Shown: one piece after another, positions 34,595-44,971 of the stretch | Layout: the number at the start of each line of letters is the position of its first letter | Position numbering within the stretch: the stretch's first letter is position 1 | NCBI RefSeq assembly: GCF_030816615.1 | Contig: NZ_JAUSYD010000001.1 | Coordinates: 4,858,501-4,922,500, forward strand | Reading direction: 5' to 3' | Source of the DNA: Streptomyces sp. B1I3 | GTDB lineage: Bacteria > Actinomycetota > Actinomycetes > Streptomycetales > Streptomycetaceae | DNA length: 64,000 nt | Translations under genes and position numbers: made by a program | Notes under the pieces: model-generated | What the model was told of the DNA's origin: nothing | Seen by the model: only the letters and a program-made list of their open reading frames with translations | Database searches by the model: none

Positions 34595-34963
34595 ATGGAC
34601 CGCGGGACGGTCGGCAGTGCGAACCAGGGTCGGCTACAGGTCGAGGTCCGGACCGAAGGGCTGAGCGAAATCGTGACGCCGGTGGGTGAGCTCGATCACC
34701 ACACGGCCGATCTCCTGCGGGAGCCCCTGGAAAGTGCGGTCGAGCAGGGGCGTGTACGCCTCGTGGTCGACTGCTCGCGCCTCGAATTCTGTGACTCCAC
34801 CGGGCTCAACGTGCTGCTCGGTGCCCGCCTCAAGGCCGAGGCCGGCGGAGGAGGGGTCCACCTGGCCGGAATGCAGCCGGTCGTGGCTCGCGTTTTCGAG
34901 ATCACGGGAGCGGAAGCGGTCTTCACCGTGCACGCCTCGCTCGAAGAGGCCCTGAGCTCCTGA
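34595..34963 (+). CDS. arsI: STAS-domain anti-anti-sigma factor
   Basis: A 122-residue STAS protein of the SpoIIAA/RsbV type. The phosphoacceptor Ser lies in the conserved CDSTGLNVLLGARL motif (about residues 67-80). Unphosphorylated, such proteins bind and neutralise an anti-sigma kinase; phosphorylation by that kinase switches them off. The gene diverges from sigI and precedes the ATPase gene by 197 bases. The name follows the S. coelicolor SigI system (PrsI anti-sigma, ArsI anti-anti-sigma), recalled from the literature. Assignment to SigI rests on adjacency. Confidence 0.85.
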   Translation: MDRGTVGSANQGRLQVEVRTEGLSEIVTPVGELDHHTADLLREPLESAVEQGRVRLVVDCSRLEFCDSTGLNVLLGARLKAEAGGGGVHLAGMQPVVARVFEITGAEAVFTVHASLEEALSS

Positions 34964-35160
34964 CCCCGGTGTTTCCGAGTCGTTTCCCGCCCCCGCGCCC
35001 CGTGAACCGCCCACATCATGCTCTCGGCATAGCCGAAGTGGGTGTTGTCACCAAGCGACCGGGCAGAAGACACCCCGGTGGGGTCCTGAAGACCGCACAT
35101 GCTGTAACTGACCAGTATCTTTTCGATGGCAACACGGTGAATCGGTGAGGTGAAGCGCTG

Positions 35161-35652
35161 ATGAGCACCACCCGGCAGCATCCGCCGGGCGGCCTCGGCC
35201 GCGAGCCGGACGGTAAGGGCGCCGCCTCTGCCGTACCGTCCGACCGGCAGTGGCGCTCGCTCTCGCTGCGGCAGGCCAGCGGCATCGTGCCGATGGCCCG
35301 TGACTTCGCCCGGCAGGCTCTGTACGACTGGGGCTGGCTCCCGGCGGACGGTGCCGACCGGCGGGCGGCAGCGGAGGACGTCCTGCTGGTCGTCTCCGAG
35401 CTCGTGACGAACGCCTGCCTGCACGCGGACGGACCCGAGGAGCTGCGCATCGCCCGCTCCGACAAGGCGCTCCGGGTCGAGGTCGTCGACCGCGGCGCGG
35501 GCCAGCCGGCCCCTCGTACCCCGCACCGGGCGGGACGCCCCGGCGGGCACGGCATGTTCATCGTGCAGCGGCTCTGCCTGGACTGGGGTGTCACGCGTAC
35601 GCCGGACACGCCGGGCAAGACCGTATGGGCGGAGCTCGCGGCGCCCGAGTAG
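35161..35652 (+). CDS. prsI: HATPase_c-type anti-sigma factor / serine kinase
   Basis: A 163-residue RsbW/SpoIIAB-like GHKL ATPase. After a variable N-terminus of about 30 residues it shows the N-box (AEDVLLVVSELVTNACLHA) and the G1/G2 region (VEVVDRGAGQPAP and GRPGGHGMFIVQRL). These bind ATP to phosphorylate the STAS partner. By position it should hold the neighbouring sigma factor inactive. The TGATG arrangement at 35158-35162 follows a GAGGTGA ribosome site. Many Streptomyces carry dozens of such ATPases, so pairing with SigI is inferred from synteny. Confidence 0.85.
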   Translation: MSTTRQHPPGGLGREPDGKGAASAVPSDRQWRSLSLRQASGIVPMARDFARQALYDWGWLPADGADRRAAAEDVLLVVSELVTNACLHADGPEELRIARSDKALRVEVVDRGAGQPAPRTPHRAGRPGGHGMFIVQRLCLDWGVTRTPDTPGKTVWAELAAPE

Positions 35653-35921
35653 GCCCCTCGGTAGCCCTGGTAACCCCGAACACCGCTTCTCCTCCCTCGG
35701 AGCGCGCCGGAACACCCGGCGCGCTCTTTCACGTGCCCGCGCGCAGGCGGCGCCCGCCGGTACGGCCGGCGGGTCCCGTCCCGGTGACGCGGGCCGGTCG
35801 GCTCATCGGCAGGGCAAGGCAGCGGGGCGGCCGAGCGGAAGGCGCGCGCCGAGCGGAAGGCGCGCCGAGCGTGCCGAGCCCGAGCGGCCGAGCGGAAGCG
35901 GAGGCGGCCGGACACGACACA

Positions 35922-35952
35922 GGGCCGCCGCACCGCATCGGTGCGACGGCCC
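35922..35952. terminator. Terminator between prsI and the POT transporter
   Basis: A 14-position stem with one mismatch (35922-35935 and 35939-35952) and a 3-base loop. The rest of the gap at 35653-35921 has no clear gene; 35838-35915 is low-complexity with repeated GAGCGGAAGGCG-like words. Confidence 0.75.
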
Positions 35953-35976
35953 CGGGCCGTGAGGAAGGGCTCCGCG

Positions 35977-37467
<1,491 letters not shown>

Positions 37468-37902
37468 GGTCGATCCTTGCTGGTCGGGACGCGTCGCCTT
37501 GTGAGCGGTACGCGCCCGGTGGGGGGTAGCCGGCACCGGCGCGGCTGCGGCCCCACCCCCGACGCCTCGAGGGGATTCGATCCGGCCGCCGGCTCCCTGG
37601 GGGAGTCGGGGCGGAGTCGGGGACCGGCCGCACCGGGATCCACACCCGTCGCGCGTCCTCGCGCTCCGGGCCCGGCTCATAGGTCATTCACTGATGAGAG
37701 CCGGCGGGAACCGGCCCGCACACAAAAGTGACCCTTGGCGCGAAACGCTGCCCAAAGGTCTTCAGGTGGTGCAACAGGCGTCGAGCAACCATACGACACG
37801 ACACGCGGGCATATGGAAGGACTTGAGACATGGATCACAGGTTTGGATGGAACCACAGTCCCACATTCAAAGGTCCATGCCTGATTCGTGTCCCTGACCC
37901 GT

Positions 37903-37920
37903 AGGCCCTGACGAGGGCCT
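37903..37920 (+). promoter_or_regulatory. Short hairpin upstream of cutR
   Basis: A 7-bp perfect stem with a 4-base loop ends 35 bases before the cutR ATG and 23 bases before its -10-like box. As it lies upstream of the expected transcription start, it would act in DNA rather than RNA, or it may end transcripts from further upstream. Confidence 0.45.
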
Positions 37921-37943
37921 CACTGGGGAGCTCCGGCGCGGAC

Positions 37944-37949
37944 TACCAT
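37944..37949 (+). promoter_or_regulatory. -10 box of a probably leaderless cutR transcript
   Basis: TACCAT ends 6 bases before the ATG at 37956, and no Shine-Dalgarno sequence is present. This spacing places the transcription start on the start codon. Confidence 0.5.
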
Positions 37950-37955
37950 CACTGC

Positions 37956-38633
37956 ATGACCCGTGTACTGCTCGCCGAGGACGACGCATCCATCTCGGAG
38001 CCACTGGCTCGCGCCCTGCGTCGTGAGGGTTACGAGGTCGAGGTCCGCGAGGACGGTCCGACCGCGCTCGACGCCGGACTCCAGGGCGGCATAGACCTGG
38101 TCGTGCTCGACCTGGGGTTGCCCGGGATGGACGGCCTCGAGGTCGCCAGGCGGCTGCGGGCCGACGGCCATGCCGTGCCGATCCTGGTCCTGACCGCCCG
38201 GGCCGACGAGGTCGACACCGTGGTCGGCCTCGACGCCGGAGCCGACGACTACGTCACCAAGCCCTTCCGTCTCGCCGAACTGCTCGCCCGGGTCCGGGCC
38301 CTGCTGCGCCGCGGCGCCACGGAGCCGGCCCTGCAGCCCGCCACGCACGGCGTCAGGATCGACGTCGAGTCGCACCGCGCCTGGATGGGCGAGGAGGAAC
38401 TCCAGCTCACCGCCAAGGAGTTCGACCTGCTGAGGGTCCTCGTCCGGGACGCCGGCCGGGTCGTCACCCGGGACCAGCTGATGCGCGAGGTCTGGGACAC
38501 GACCTGGTGGTCCTCCACCAAGACCCTCGACATGCACATCTCCTGGCTCCGCAAGAAGCTCGGCGACGACGCCGCCAATCCCCGCTACATCGCCACCGTG
38601 CGGGGCGTCGGCTTCCGGTTCGAGAAGAGCTGA
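37956..38633 (+). CDS. cutR: Two-component response regulator CutR
   Basis: A 225-residue OmpR/PhoB-type regulator. The receiver domain has the acidic pocket EDD at residues 8-10, phosphoacceptor Asp52 in LVVLDLGLPGMDG, Thr in LTARAD and Lys in VTKPF. The winged-helix DNA-binding domain (about 128-225) has the recognition region TTWWSSTKTLDMHISWLRKK in split form. It pairs with the histidine kinase encoded 15 bases downstream. In S. lividans and S. coelicolor, CutRS was found through suppression of a copper-related melanin defect. Loss raises actinorhodin production, and later work links it to protein secretion stress. The gene is probably transcribed leaderless. Confidence 0.93.
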   Translation: MTRVLLAEDDASISEPLARALRREGYEVEVREDGPTALDAGLQGGIDLVVLDLGLPGMDGLEVARRLRADGHAVPILVLTARADEVDTVVGLDAGADDYVTKPFRLAELLARVRALLRRGATEPALQPATHGVRIDVESHRAWMGEEELQLTAKEFDLLRVLVRDAGRVVTRDQLMREVWDTTWWSSTKTLDMHISWLRKKLGDDAANPRYIATVRGVGFRFEKS

Positions 38634-38648
38634 CGTACAGAGACAGTC

Positions 38649-39914
38649 ATGCGCCGCCGACTGATCAACTCCACGCTCGCCGTGGTTCTCGTCGTGATCG
38701 CCGTCTTCGGCGTCTCCCTCGTCATCGTCGAGACCCGCACCATCAGCAACAGCGCCCAGGAGAGCGTCGACTCCGAGGCGCTGCGGCTGATCAGCGTCGT
38801 GGAGAGCCGCCTGCTCGGAGCGGAGCGGATCACCCCCGACGTGCTGGCGGAGCAGGTCGACCCCAACCGGTACGCCCGCGTCGAGATCCCGGGGCGCACC
38901 GCCATCGAGGTCGGCGAACGCCCCACGGACAGCGTGCTGCGCAGCACCGAGACGGGGGAGCAGGGGGAGAAGGTCACCGTCGAGGAGTCCCGCTCGGCCG
39001 TCACCCGTGAGGTCGGCCGGACGCTGATGATCATCGGTGCGGTGGCCCTGCTCGCGATCGTCTCCGCCGTACTCCTCGCCGTACGCCAGGCCAACCGGCT
39101 GACCTCGCCGCTCACCGACCTCGCCGAGACGGCCGAACGTCTCGGCTCCGGCGACCCGCGCCCCCGGCACAAGCGGTACGGGGTGACGGAGCTGGACCGG
39201 GTCGCGGATGTCCTGGACGCGTCCGCCGAACGGATCGCCCGGATGCTCACCGCCGAACGGCGCCTTGCCGCGGACGCCTCGCACCAGCTCCGTACACCGC
39301 TGACCGCGCTCTCGATGCGGATCGAGGAGATCTCCGTCACCGACGACCCGGACACGGTGAAGGAGGAGGCGAACATCGCGCTCACCCAGGTCGAGCGGCT
39401 CACGGACGTCGTGGAGCGGCTCCTGACCAATGCCCGCGACCCGCGTACCGGCTCCGCGGTCTTCTTCGACCTCGACGAGGTCGTCAAGCAGCAGATCGAG
39501 GAGTGGCGCCCGGCCTACCGCAGCGCGGGCCGCGCGGTCGTCTGCTCCGGCAAGCACGGGCTGCGGGCCGTGGGCACCCCCGGTGCCGTCGCCCAGGTGC
39601 TCGCCGCGCTGATCGAGAACTCGCTGATGCACGGTGGTGGCACGGTCGCCCTGCGCACCCGGGTCACCGGCAACCAGGTCGTCATCGAGGTGACGGACGA
39701 GGGCCCCGGTGTCCCGGCCGATCTCGGGGCGCGGATCTTCGAGCGGACCATCAGCGGGCGCAACTCCACCGGGATCGGCCTCGCGGTCGCCCGGGACCTC
39801 GCGGAGGCCGACGGCGGCCGGCTGGAACTGCTCCAGCAGCAGCCCCCGGTCTTCGCCCTCTTCCTCAGCCGCGTCGCACCGGCCCACGAGGAACCGGAAC
39901 GACCGGTGCGCTGA
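38649..39914 (+). CDS. cutS: Two-component sensor histidine kinase CutS
   Basis: A 421-residue membrane kinase. The first helix (about 6-27, STLAVVLVVIAVFGVSLVIVE) and second helix (about 123-145) enclose an extracellular sensor of roughly 95 residues. A HAMP linker follows, then the phosphoacceptor His212 in DASHQLRTPLTAL. The ATPase domain shows the N-box (VLAALIENSLMHGGG), VTDEGPGVP and the G2 region NSTGIGLAVARDL. It phosphorylates CutR. The sensor contains no Cys pair in this copy that I could see. A terminator hairpin follows. Confidence 0.92.
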   Translation: MRRRLINSTLAVVLVVIAVFGVSLVIVETRTISNSAQESVDSEALRLISVVESRLLGAERITPDVLAEQVDPNRYARVEIPGRTAIEVGERPTDSVLRSTETGEQGEKVTVEESRSAVTREVGRTLMIIGAVALLAIVSAVLLAVRQANRLTSPLTDLAETAERLGSGDPRPRHKRYGVTELDRVADVLDASAERIARMLTAERRLAADASHQLRTPLTALSMRIEEISVTDDPDTVKEEANIALTQVERLTDVVERLLTNARDPRTGSAVFFDLDEVVKQQIEEWRPAYRSAGRAVVCSGKHGLRAVGTPGAVAQVLAALIENSLMHGGGTVALRTRVTGNQVVIEVTDEGPGVPADLGARIFERTISGRNSTGIGLAVARDLAEADGGRLELLQQQPPVFALFLSRVAPAHEEPERPVR

Positions 39915-39945
39915 GGGTCCCGGTGCGTCCGGAAGGCCCGGGTGG

Positions 39946-39968
39946 GGGCCCCGGTGCCTCCGGGGCCC
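39946..39968. terminator. Terminator between cutS and the GtrA gene
   Basis: A perfect 9-bp GC-only stem (39946-39954 and 39960-39968) with a 5-base loop lies between the convergent genes. Confidence 0.7.
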
Positions 39969-39983
39969 GGGCGGCCGGGCGCG

Positions 39984-40502
39984 TCAGTGGCTCACAGGGC
40001 CACGCGCTACGTCGTCGGCGGGTCGTCGCTGCTCCAGAAACCGCTCCGCGTTCAGCACGGCCTCCTTGGCGGGAAGTGCCTTGAACACCCAGGTGCGGTA
40101 GGACCAGAAGCGGAACAGGGTCGCGACGGAGATGCCGAGGATCTTGAAGGCGTTGCTCTGCACCGGGCTGTTCCAGCCGAAGCCGTACGTCGCGAGGTAC
40201 AGGATGCCCGTCTCGATCACCGCTCCGACAGCACTGAACAGCAGGAACAGCGTCAGTTCGCGCGCCCGGCCGGTCTTGTCGCGGTCCCGGTAGGTCCAGT
40301 AGCGGAAACCGATGTAGTTGAACAGGATGGCGACGATCGTCCCCATCAGCCCGGCCCGCACCACCGGAATGTCCGTGGTGCGCCAGATCAGGTTGGAGAC
40401 GGCGATGTTCACGACCAGCCCGAATGCGCCGACCGCGCCGAACTTGGCGACCTCCCGGGCCAGCAGATCAAGCCGGGTCCGCAGTGCGCCCCGTTCGCTC
40501 AT
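39984..40502 (-). CDS. GtrA family membrane protein
   Basis: A 172-residue protein with four predicted helices. The first covers about 18-38 (FGAVGAFGLVVNIAVSNLIW), and the others follow near 48-65, 85-105 and 112-135. It has the GtrA signature FNYIGFRYWTYRDR. GtrA-like proteins are thought to flip undecaprenyl-phosphate-linked sugars for modification of surface glycans. The C-terminus is basic and extends 30 residues past the domain. The nearest possible partners are the glycosyltransferase and LCP genes about 6-10 kb away, but this link is only positional. Confidence 0.85.
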   Translation of the reverse strand: MSERGALRTRLDLLAREVAKFGAVGAFGLVVNIAVSNLIWRTTDIPVVRAGLMGTIVAILFNYIGFRYWTYRDRDKTGRARELTLFLLFSAVGAVIETGILYLATYGFGWNSPVQSNAFKILGISVATLFRFWSYRTWVFKALPAKEAVLNAERFLEQRRPADDVARGPVSH

Positions 40503-40644
40503 GGTGATCGCTCAGCCCCGTCCGGTCGGTTTCGTCAACCCGGCCATGCTAACGACCTCCCCCGTGTGATGCCTGTGAGCTGCCCTGGCCGCCCGGCGAG
40601 GGCCCCTGTCCGAGGACGGGTGCAAGGACCTCCCGCCCGCCGGA

Positions 40645-40650
40645 TATCCT
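40645..40650 (+). promoter_or_regulatory. -10 box of a probably leaderless purK transcript
   Basis: TATCCT ends 6 bases before the GTG at 40657. A GGAAG directly abuts the start codon and is too close to work well as a ribosome site, so leaderless translation is likely. Confidence 0.45.
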
Positions 40651-40656
40651 GGAAGC

Positions 40657-41796
40657 GTGACGTTCCCGGTAGTCGGTATGGTCGGCGGCGGTCAGCTCGC
40701 CCGTATGACCCACGAGGCGGGTATCCCCCTCGGGCTGAAGTTCAAGCTGCTCAGTGACACCCCTCAGGATTCGGCCGCCCAGGTGGTGAGCGAAGTCGTC
40801 GTGGGCGACTACCGCGACCTGGAGACACTGCGCGCCTTCGCGCGCGGCTGCGACGTGATCACCTTCGATCACGAGCACGTGCCGACCGAGCACCTGCGCG
40901 CCCTGGAGGCGGACGGCATCCCCGTCCGCCCCGGCCCCGACGCCCTGGTGCACGCGCAGGACAAGGGGGTGATGCGCGCGAAGCTCACGGAGATCGGCGC
41001 GCCCTGCCCCCGCCACCGCATCGTCGAGGACCCGGCCGACGCCGCGGTCTTCGCCGAGGAGGCCGGAGGCTTCCCCGTCATCCTCAAGACGGTCCGCGGC
41101 GGCTACGACGGCAAGGGCGTCTGGGTGGTCCGCTCCGAGGCGGACGCCGCCGAGCCCTTCCGGGCCGGTGTCCCGGTCCTGGCCGAGGAGAAGGTCGACT
41201 TCGTCAGGGAGCTCGCGGCCAACATCGTGCGCTCGCCGCACGGCCAGGCCGTCGCCTACCCGGTCGTCGAGTCCATCCAGGTCGACGGCGTCTGCGACAC
41301 GGTCATCGCGCCGGCCCCCGAGCTCGACGAGCGGCTGGCCGGCGAGGCCCAGCAGCTCGCCCTGCGGATCGCCGCGGAGCTCGGCGTGGTCGGCCACCTC
41401 GCGGTCGAGCTGTTCCAGACCCGCGACGGCCGCATCCTCGTCAACGAGCTGGCGATGCGCCCCCACAACTCCGGGCACTGGACCCAGGACGGCGCGGTCA
41501 CCTCGCAGTTCGCCAACCACGTCCGGGCCGTCCTGGACCTGCCGCTCGGCGACCCGCGCCCCCGCGCCACCTGGACGGTCATGTGCAACGTCCTGGGCGG
41601 CGACTACCCGGACATGTACCAGGCCTACTTGCACTGCATGGCCCGCGACCCGCAGCTCAAGATCCACATGTACGGCAAGGACGTGAAGCCCGGCCGCAAG
41701 GTCGGCCACGTCAACACCTACGGCGACGACCTGGCGGACGTGCGGGAGCGCGCCCGGCACGCGGCCGACTACCTGCGAGGAACGATCACCGAATGA
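40657..41796 (+). CDS. purK: N5-carboxyaminoimidazole ribonucleotide synthase
   Basis: A 379-residue ATP-grasp enzyme of purine synthesis that makes N5-CAIR from AIR, bicarbonate and ATP. It begins with the Rossmann-like GMVGGGQLARM and has TFDHEHVP, the ATP-grasp segment PVILKTVRGGYDGKGVW, LAEEKVDFVREL and the metal-site NELAMRPHNSGHWT. Start GTG 40657. Its stop overlaps the purE start by 4 bases, consistent with consecutive steps of one pathway. Confidence 0.95.
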   Translation: MTFPVVGMVGGGQLARMTHEAGIPLGLKFKLLSDTPQDSAAQVVSEVVVGDYRDLETLRAFARGCDVITFDHEHVPTEHLRALEADGIPVRPGPDALVHAQDKGVMRAKLTEIGAPCPRHRIVEDPADAAVFAEEAGGFPVILKTVRGGYDGKGVWVVRSEADAAEPFRAGVPVLAEEKVDFVRELAANIVRSPHGQAVAYPVVESIQVDGVCDTVIAPAPELDERLAGEAQQLALRIAAELGVVGHLAVELFQTRDGRILVNELAMRPHNSGHWTQDGAVTSQFANHVRAVLDLPLGDPRPRATWTVMCNVLGGDYPDMYQAYLHCMARDPQLKIHMYGKDVKPGRKVGHVNTYGDDLADVRERARHAADYLRGTITE

Positions 41797-42335
41797 CCTT
41801 CCCCGGTACCGCCCCCAGCCCCGTCATCGGCATCGTCATGGGCTCGGACTCCGACTGGCCCGTCATGGAGGCGGCCGCCAAGGCCCTCGACGAGTTCGAG
41901 ATCCCCTACGAGGTCGACGTCGTCTCCGCCCACCGCATGCCGCGCGAGATGATCGCGTACGGCGAGGGGGCGGCACACCGCGGGCTGAAGGCGATCATCG
42001 CCGGTGCGGGCGGAGCGGCACACCTGCCGGGCATGCTGGCCTCGGTGACCCCGCTGCCCGTCATCGGCGTCCCGGTGCCGCTGAAGTACCTCGACGGCAT
42101 GGACAGCCTGCTCTCCATCGTGCAGATGCCCGCCGGGGTCCCCGTCGCCACCGTCTCGGTCGGCGGCGCGCGCAACGCGGGCCTGCTCGCCGCCCGCATC
42201 CTCGCGACGCACGACGCCGAGCTGCTGGCACGGATGAAGGACTTCCAGCAGGAGCTCAACGACCAGGCCACGGAGAAGGGCAAACGCCTGCGCGCCAAGG
42301 TCGAGGGTGCCGACTCCTTCGGCTTCGGGAAGTAG
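41793..42335 (+). CDS. purE: N5-carboxyaminoimidazole ribonucleotide mutase
   Basis: A 180-residue class I PurE that moves the carboxyl group of N5-CAIR to give CAIR. It contains GIVMGSDSDWPVM, VVSAHRMP (active-site His), IAGAGGAAHLPGM and GVPVATVSVGGARNAGLLA. ATG 41793 lies within the purK stop (ATGA). The length is close to the usual 160-180 residues for the octameric bacterial enzyme. Confidence 0.96.
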   Translation: MTFPGTAPSPVIGIVMGSDSDWPVMEAAAKALDEFEIPYEVDVVSAHRMPREMIAYGEGAAHRGLKAIIAGAGGAAHLPGMLASVTPLPVIGVPVPLKYLDGMDSLLSIVQMPAGVPVATVSVGGARNAGLLAARILATHDAELLARMKDFQQELNDQATEKGKRLRAKVEGADSFGFGK

Positions 42336-42342
42336 GGAACCG

Positions 42343-43545
42343 ATGAGCAGCGAGCACCACCTGGACCGGGCCCGCCGTCTCCTCGCCGACCACCCCGTCG
42401 TCGACGGCCACAACGACCTTCCCTGGGCGCTGCGCGAACAGGTCGGCTACGACCTGGACGCCCGGGACATCGCCACCGACCAGACCGGCACCCTGCACAC
42501 CGACATCCCGCGGCTGCGGGCCGGCGGCGTCGGCGCGCAGTTCTGGTCCGTCTACGTCCCCACCCGCCTCACGGGTGACGACGCGGTCAGCGCCACGCTG
42601 GAACAGATCGACGTGGTCGCCGAACTGCTGGAGCGCCACCCGGCGGACCTGGCACGCGCGCTGACCGCCGACGACATGGAGAAGGCCCGCGCCGAGGGCC
42701 GCATCGCGTCCCTGATGGGCGCCGAGGGCGGCCACTCCATCAACAACTCCCTGGGCACCCTGCGCGCCCTGCACACCCTCGGCGTCCGCTACATGACGCT
42801 GACGCACAACGACAACACCGACTGGGCGGACTCGGCGACCGACTCCCCGCGCGTCGGCGGCCTGTCGGAGTTCGGCCGCGAGGTCGTACGCGAGATGAAC
42901 CGCATCGGCATGCTGGTCGACCTCTCCCACGTGGCGGCCACCACCATGCGTGACGCGCTGGCCGTCTCGGTCGCGCCCGTGATCTTCTCGCACTCCTCGG
43001 CCCGCGCGGTCTGCGACCACCCGCGCAACATCCCCGACGACGTGCTGCGGATGCTCGCCGCCAACGGCGGCGTGGCCATGGCGACGTTCGTACCGAAGTT
43101 CGTCCTCCCCGCTGCCGTCGAGTGGACGCTGGCCGCCGACCGCAACATGCGGGAGCACGGTCTGCACCACCTGGACACCACACCGGCCGCCATGCGGATC
43201 CACGCGGACTTCGAGGCGGCCCGTCCCCGCCCCCTGGCCACCGTGGCGACGATCGCCGACCACCTCGACCACATGCGCGAGGTCGCCGGTGTCGACCACA
43301 TCGGCATCGGCGGCGACTACGACGGCACGGCGTTCCTGCCCCAGGCACTGGAGGACGTCTCCGGCTACCCGAACCTGATCGCGGAGCTGCTCGGCCGCGG
43401 CTGGTCGGAACGGGACATCGCCAAGCTGACATGGCAGAACGCGGTACGGGTGCTGCGTGACGCGGAAGCGGTGTCCCGGGACCTGAGCGTGCGGCTGGGT
43501 CCGTCCCACGCCACGATCGAGCAGCTGGACGGCCCGGCGCGCTGA
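42343..43545 (+). CDS. Membrane dipeptidase (peptidase family M19)
   Basis: A 400-residue renal-dipeptidase-like metalloenzyme. Zinc ligands appear in VDGHNDLPW (His, Asp), MGAEGGHS (bridging Glu), VDLSHVA (His), IFSHSSARAV (His) and GIGGDYDG (Asp). No signal peptide or lipobox is present, so it is probably cytoplasmic and acts on dipeptides or D-amino-acid-containing dipeptides. It starts 8 bases after purE, with AGGGA before ATG 42343, and is probably co-transcribed with purKE without an obvious metabolic link. A terminator follows. Confidence 0.9.
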   Translation: MSSEHHLDRARRLLADHPVVDGHNDLPWALREQVGYDLDARDIATDQTGTLHTDIPRLRAGGVGAQFWSVYVPTRLTGDDAVSATLEQIDVVAELLERHPADLARALTADDMEKARAEGRIASLMGAEGGHSINNSLGTLRALHTLGVRYMTLTHNDNTDWADSATDSPRVGGLSEFGREVVREMNRIGMLVDLSHVAATTMRDALAVSVAPVIFSHSSARAVCDHPRNIPDDVLRMLAANGGVAMATFVPKFVLPAAVEWTLAADRNMREHGLHHLDTTPAAMRIHADFEAARPRPLATVATIADHLDHMREVAGVDHIGIGGDYDGTAFLPQALEDVSGYPNLIAELLGRGWSERDIAKLTWQNAVRVLRDAEAVSRDLSVRLGPSHATIEQLDGPAR

Positions 43546-43578
43546 CCCCGCGCCACCCGGTCCCGCCGGGCGGGGCCC

Positions 43579-43612
43579 GGCCGCCCCTCCGGCGACGGAG
43601 GGAGCGGCGGCC
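43579..43612. terminator. Terminator between dipeptidase and UDP-glucose dehydrogenase genes
   Basis: A bulged hairpin: outer 7-bp stem (43579-43585 and 43606-43612), inner 6-bp stem (43586-43591 and 43596-43601), 4-base GCGA loop and a 4-base bulge on the 3' arm. Confidence 0.75.
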
Positions 43613-43627
43613 CCGGCCGCCCGGGCC

Positions 43628-44971
43628 TCAGGCCTTCGGCCGGCCCATCGCCCGGTACGTCCACCCGGCCTCACGCCACACCAGTGGGTCGAGCGCGTTG
43701 CGTCCGTCCAGGATGGTGCGCCGCGCGGCCACCTCGCCCAGCGCGGCGGCGTCCAGCTCGCGGAACTCGCGCCACTCCGTCAGGTGCAGGACCACATCCG
43801 CGCCGCGCACCGCGTCCAGGGCCGTGTCCGCGTAGCCGAGCGTCGGGAACAGCCGCCGCGCGTTGTCCATGCCCTTCGGGTCGAACACGGTGACCTGTCC
43901 GCCCTGCAGGTGGATCTGGCCGGCCACGTTGAGGGCCGGTGAATCGCGTACGTCGTCCGAGTCCGGCTTGAAGGTCGCGCCCAGCACCGCCACCCGGGTG
44001 CCCAGGAACGACCCCCCGCCCACGGCTTCCCGGGCCAGCTCCACCATGTGGCCGCGACGGCGCATGTTGATCGAGTCGACCTCGCGCAGGAACGTCAGCG
44101 CCTGGTCCGCGCCCAGCTCGCCGGCGCGCGCCATGAAGGCCCGGATGTCCTTGGGCAGGCAGCCCCCGCCGAAGCCGACCCCGGCCCGCAGGAACTTCTT
44201 CCCGATCCGCTCGTCGTGGCCGAGCGCCTCCGCCAGCTTCATCACATCGCCGTCGGCGGCCTCGCACACCTCCGCCATCGCGTTGATGAACGAGATCTTG
44301 GTCGCCAGGAACGAGTTCGCGGAGGTCTTGACGAGCTCCGCCGTCGGGAAGTCCGTCACCACGAACGGTGAGCCCTCGCCGACCGGCCCCGCGTACACCT
44401 CGCGCAGCACCTTCTCGGCCCGCTCACTCTCCACCCCGACGACGATCCGGTCGGGGTGGAGCGTGTCGTTCACGGCGAAGCCCTCGCGCAGGAACTCCGG
44501 GTTCCAGGCCAGCTCCACGTCCGTACCCGCCGGGGCGAGTTCCGTCAGCCGAGCCGCGAGGCGGGCGGCGGAGCCCACCGGCACGGTGGACTTGCCGACC
44601 ACCAGGGCCGGCCGGGTGAGCCGCGGGGCCAGGGACTCGAAGGCGCTGTCCACGTAACTCATGTCGCAGGCGTACTCGCCGTGCTTCTGGGGAGTGTTCA
44701 CGCAGACGAAGTGCACGTCACCGAAGGCGCCGATCTCCTCCCAGGAGGTGGTGAACCGCAGCCGCCCGGTGGACCCCTCGATGCCCGCGACATGCTTGCG
44801 CAGGATCTCCTCGAGCCCTGGTTCGTACATCGGCACCTTGCCCGCCGAGAGCATCGCGATCTTCTCCGGCACCACGTCGAGGCCCAGGACCTCGAAGCCG
44901 AGCTCCGCCATGGCCGCTGCATGGGTGGCGCCGAGGTAGCCGGTACCGATCACGGTGATCCTGAGGGCCAT
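43628..44971 (-). CDS. UDP-glucose 6-dehydrogenase family protein
   Basis: A 447-residue NAD-dependent nucleotide-sugar dehydrogenase. The NAD-binding GTGYLGATHA motif is at the N-terminus, followed by VNTPQ and a STVPVGSA loop. AWNPEFLREG, the KTSANSFLATKISFINAMAEV helix and the catalytic Cys271 in GFGGGCLPKD follow. It oxidises UDP-glucose to UDP-glucuronate, a precursor of surface polysaccharides; related UDP-sugar dehydrogenases cannot be fully excluded. ATG 44971 has AGGAG with 5-base spacing. It lies in the envelope-gene half of the window but not in an operon with those genes. Confidence 0.92.
   Translation of the reverse strand: MALRITVIGTGYLGATHAAAMAELGFEVLGLDVVPEKIAMLSAGKVPMYEPGLEEILRKHVAGIEGSTGRLRFTTSWEEIGAFGDVHFVCVNTPQKHGEYACDMSYVDSAFESLAPRLTRPALVVGKSTVPVGSAARLAARLTELAPAGTDVELAWNPEFLREGFAVNDTLHPDRIVVGVESERAEKVLREVYAGPVGEGSPFVVTDFPTAELVKTSANSFLATKISFINAMAEVCEAADGDVMKLAEALGHDERIGKKFLRAGVGFGGGCLPKDIRAFMARAGELGADQALTFLREVDSINMRRRGHMVELAREAVGGGSFLGTRVAVLGATFKPDSDDVRDSPALNVAGQIHLQGGQVTVFDPKGMDNARRLFPTLGYADTALDAVRGADVVLHLTEWREFRELDAAALGEVAARRTILDGRNALDPLVWREAGWTYRAMGRPKA

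Larger units (their letters stand above)
37468..37955. other. Divergent gap between the peptide transporter and cutR
   Basis: A 488-base stretch with no convincing gene. It includes a relatively A-rich part (37780-37880) and, close to cutR, a perfect hairpin at 37903-37920 (AGGCCCT, GACG loop, AGGGCCT). It must hold the promoters of both flanking genes. I see no clear operator. Confidence 0.6.
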
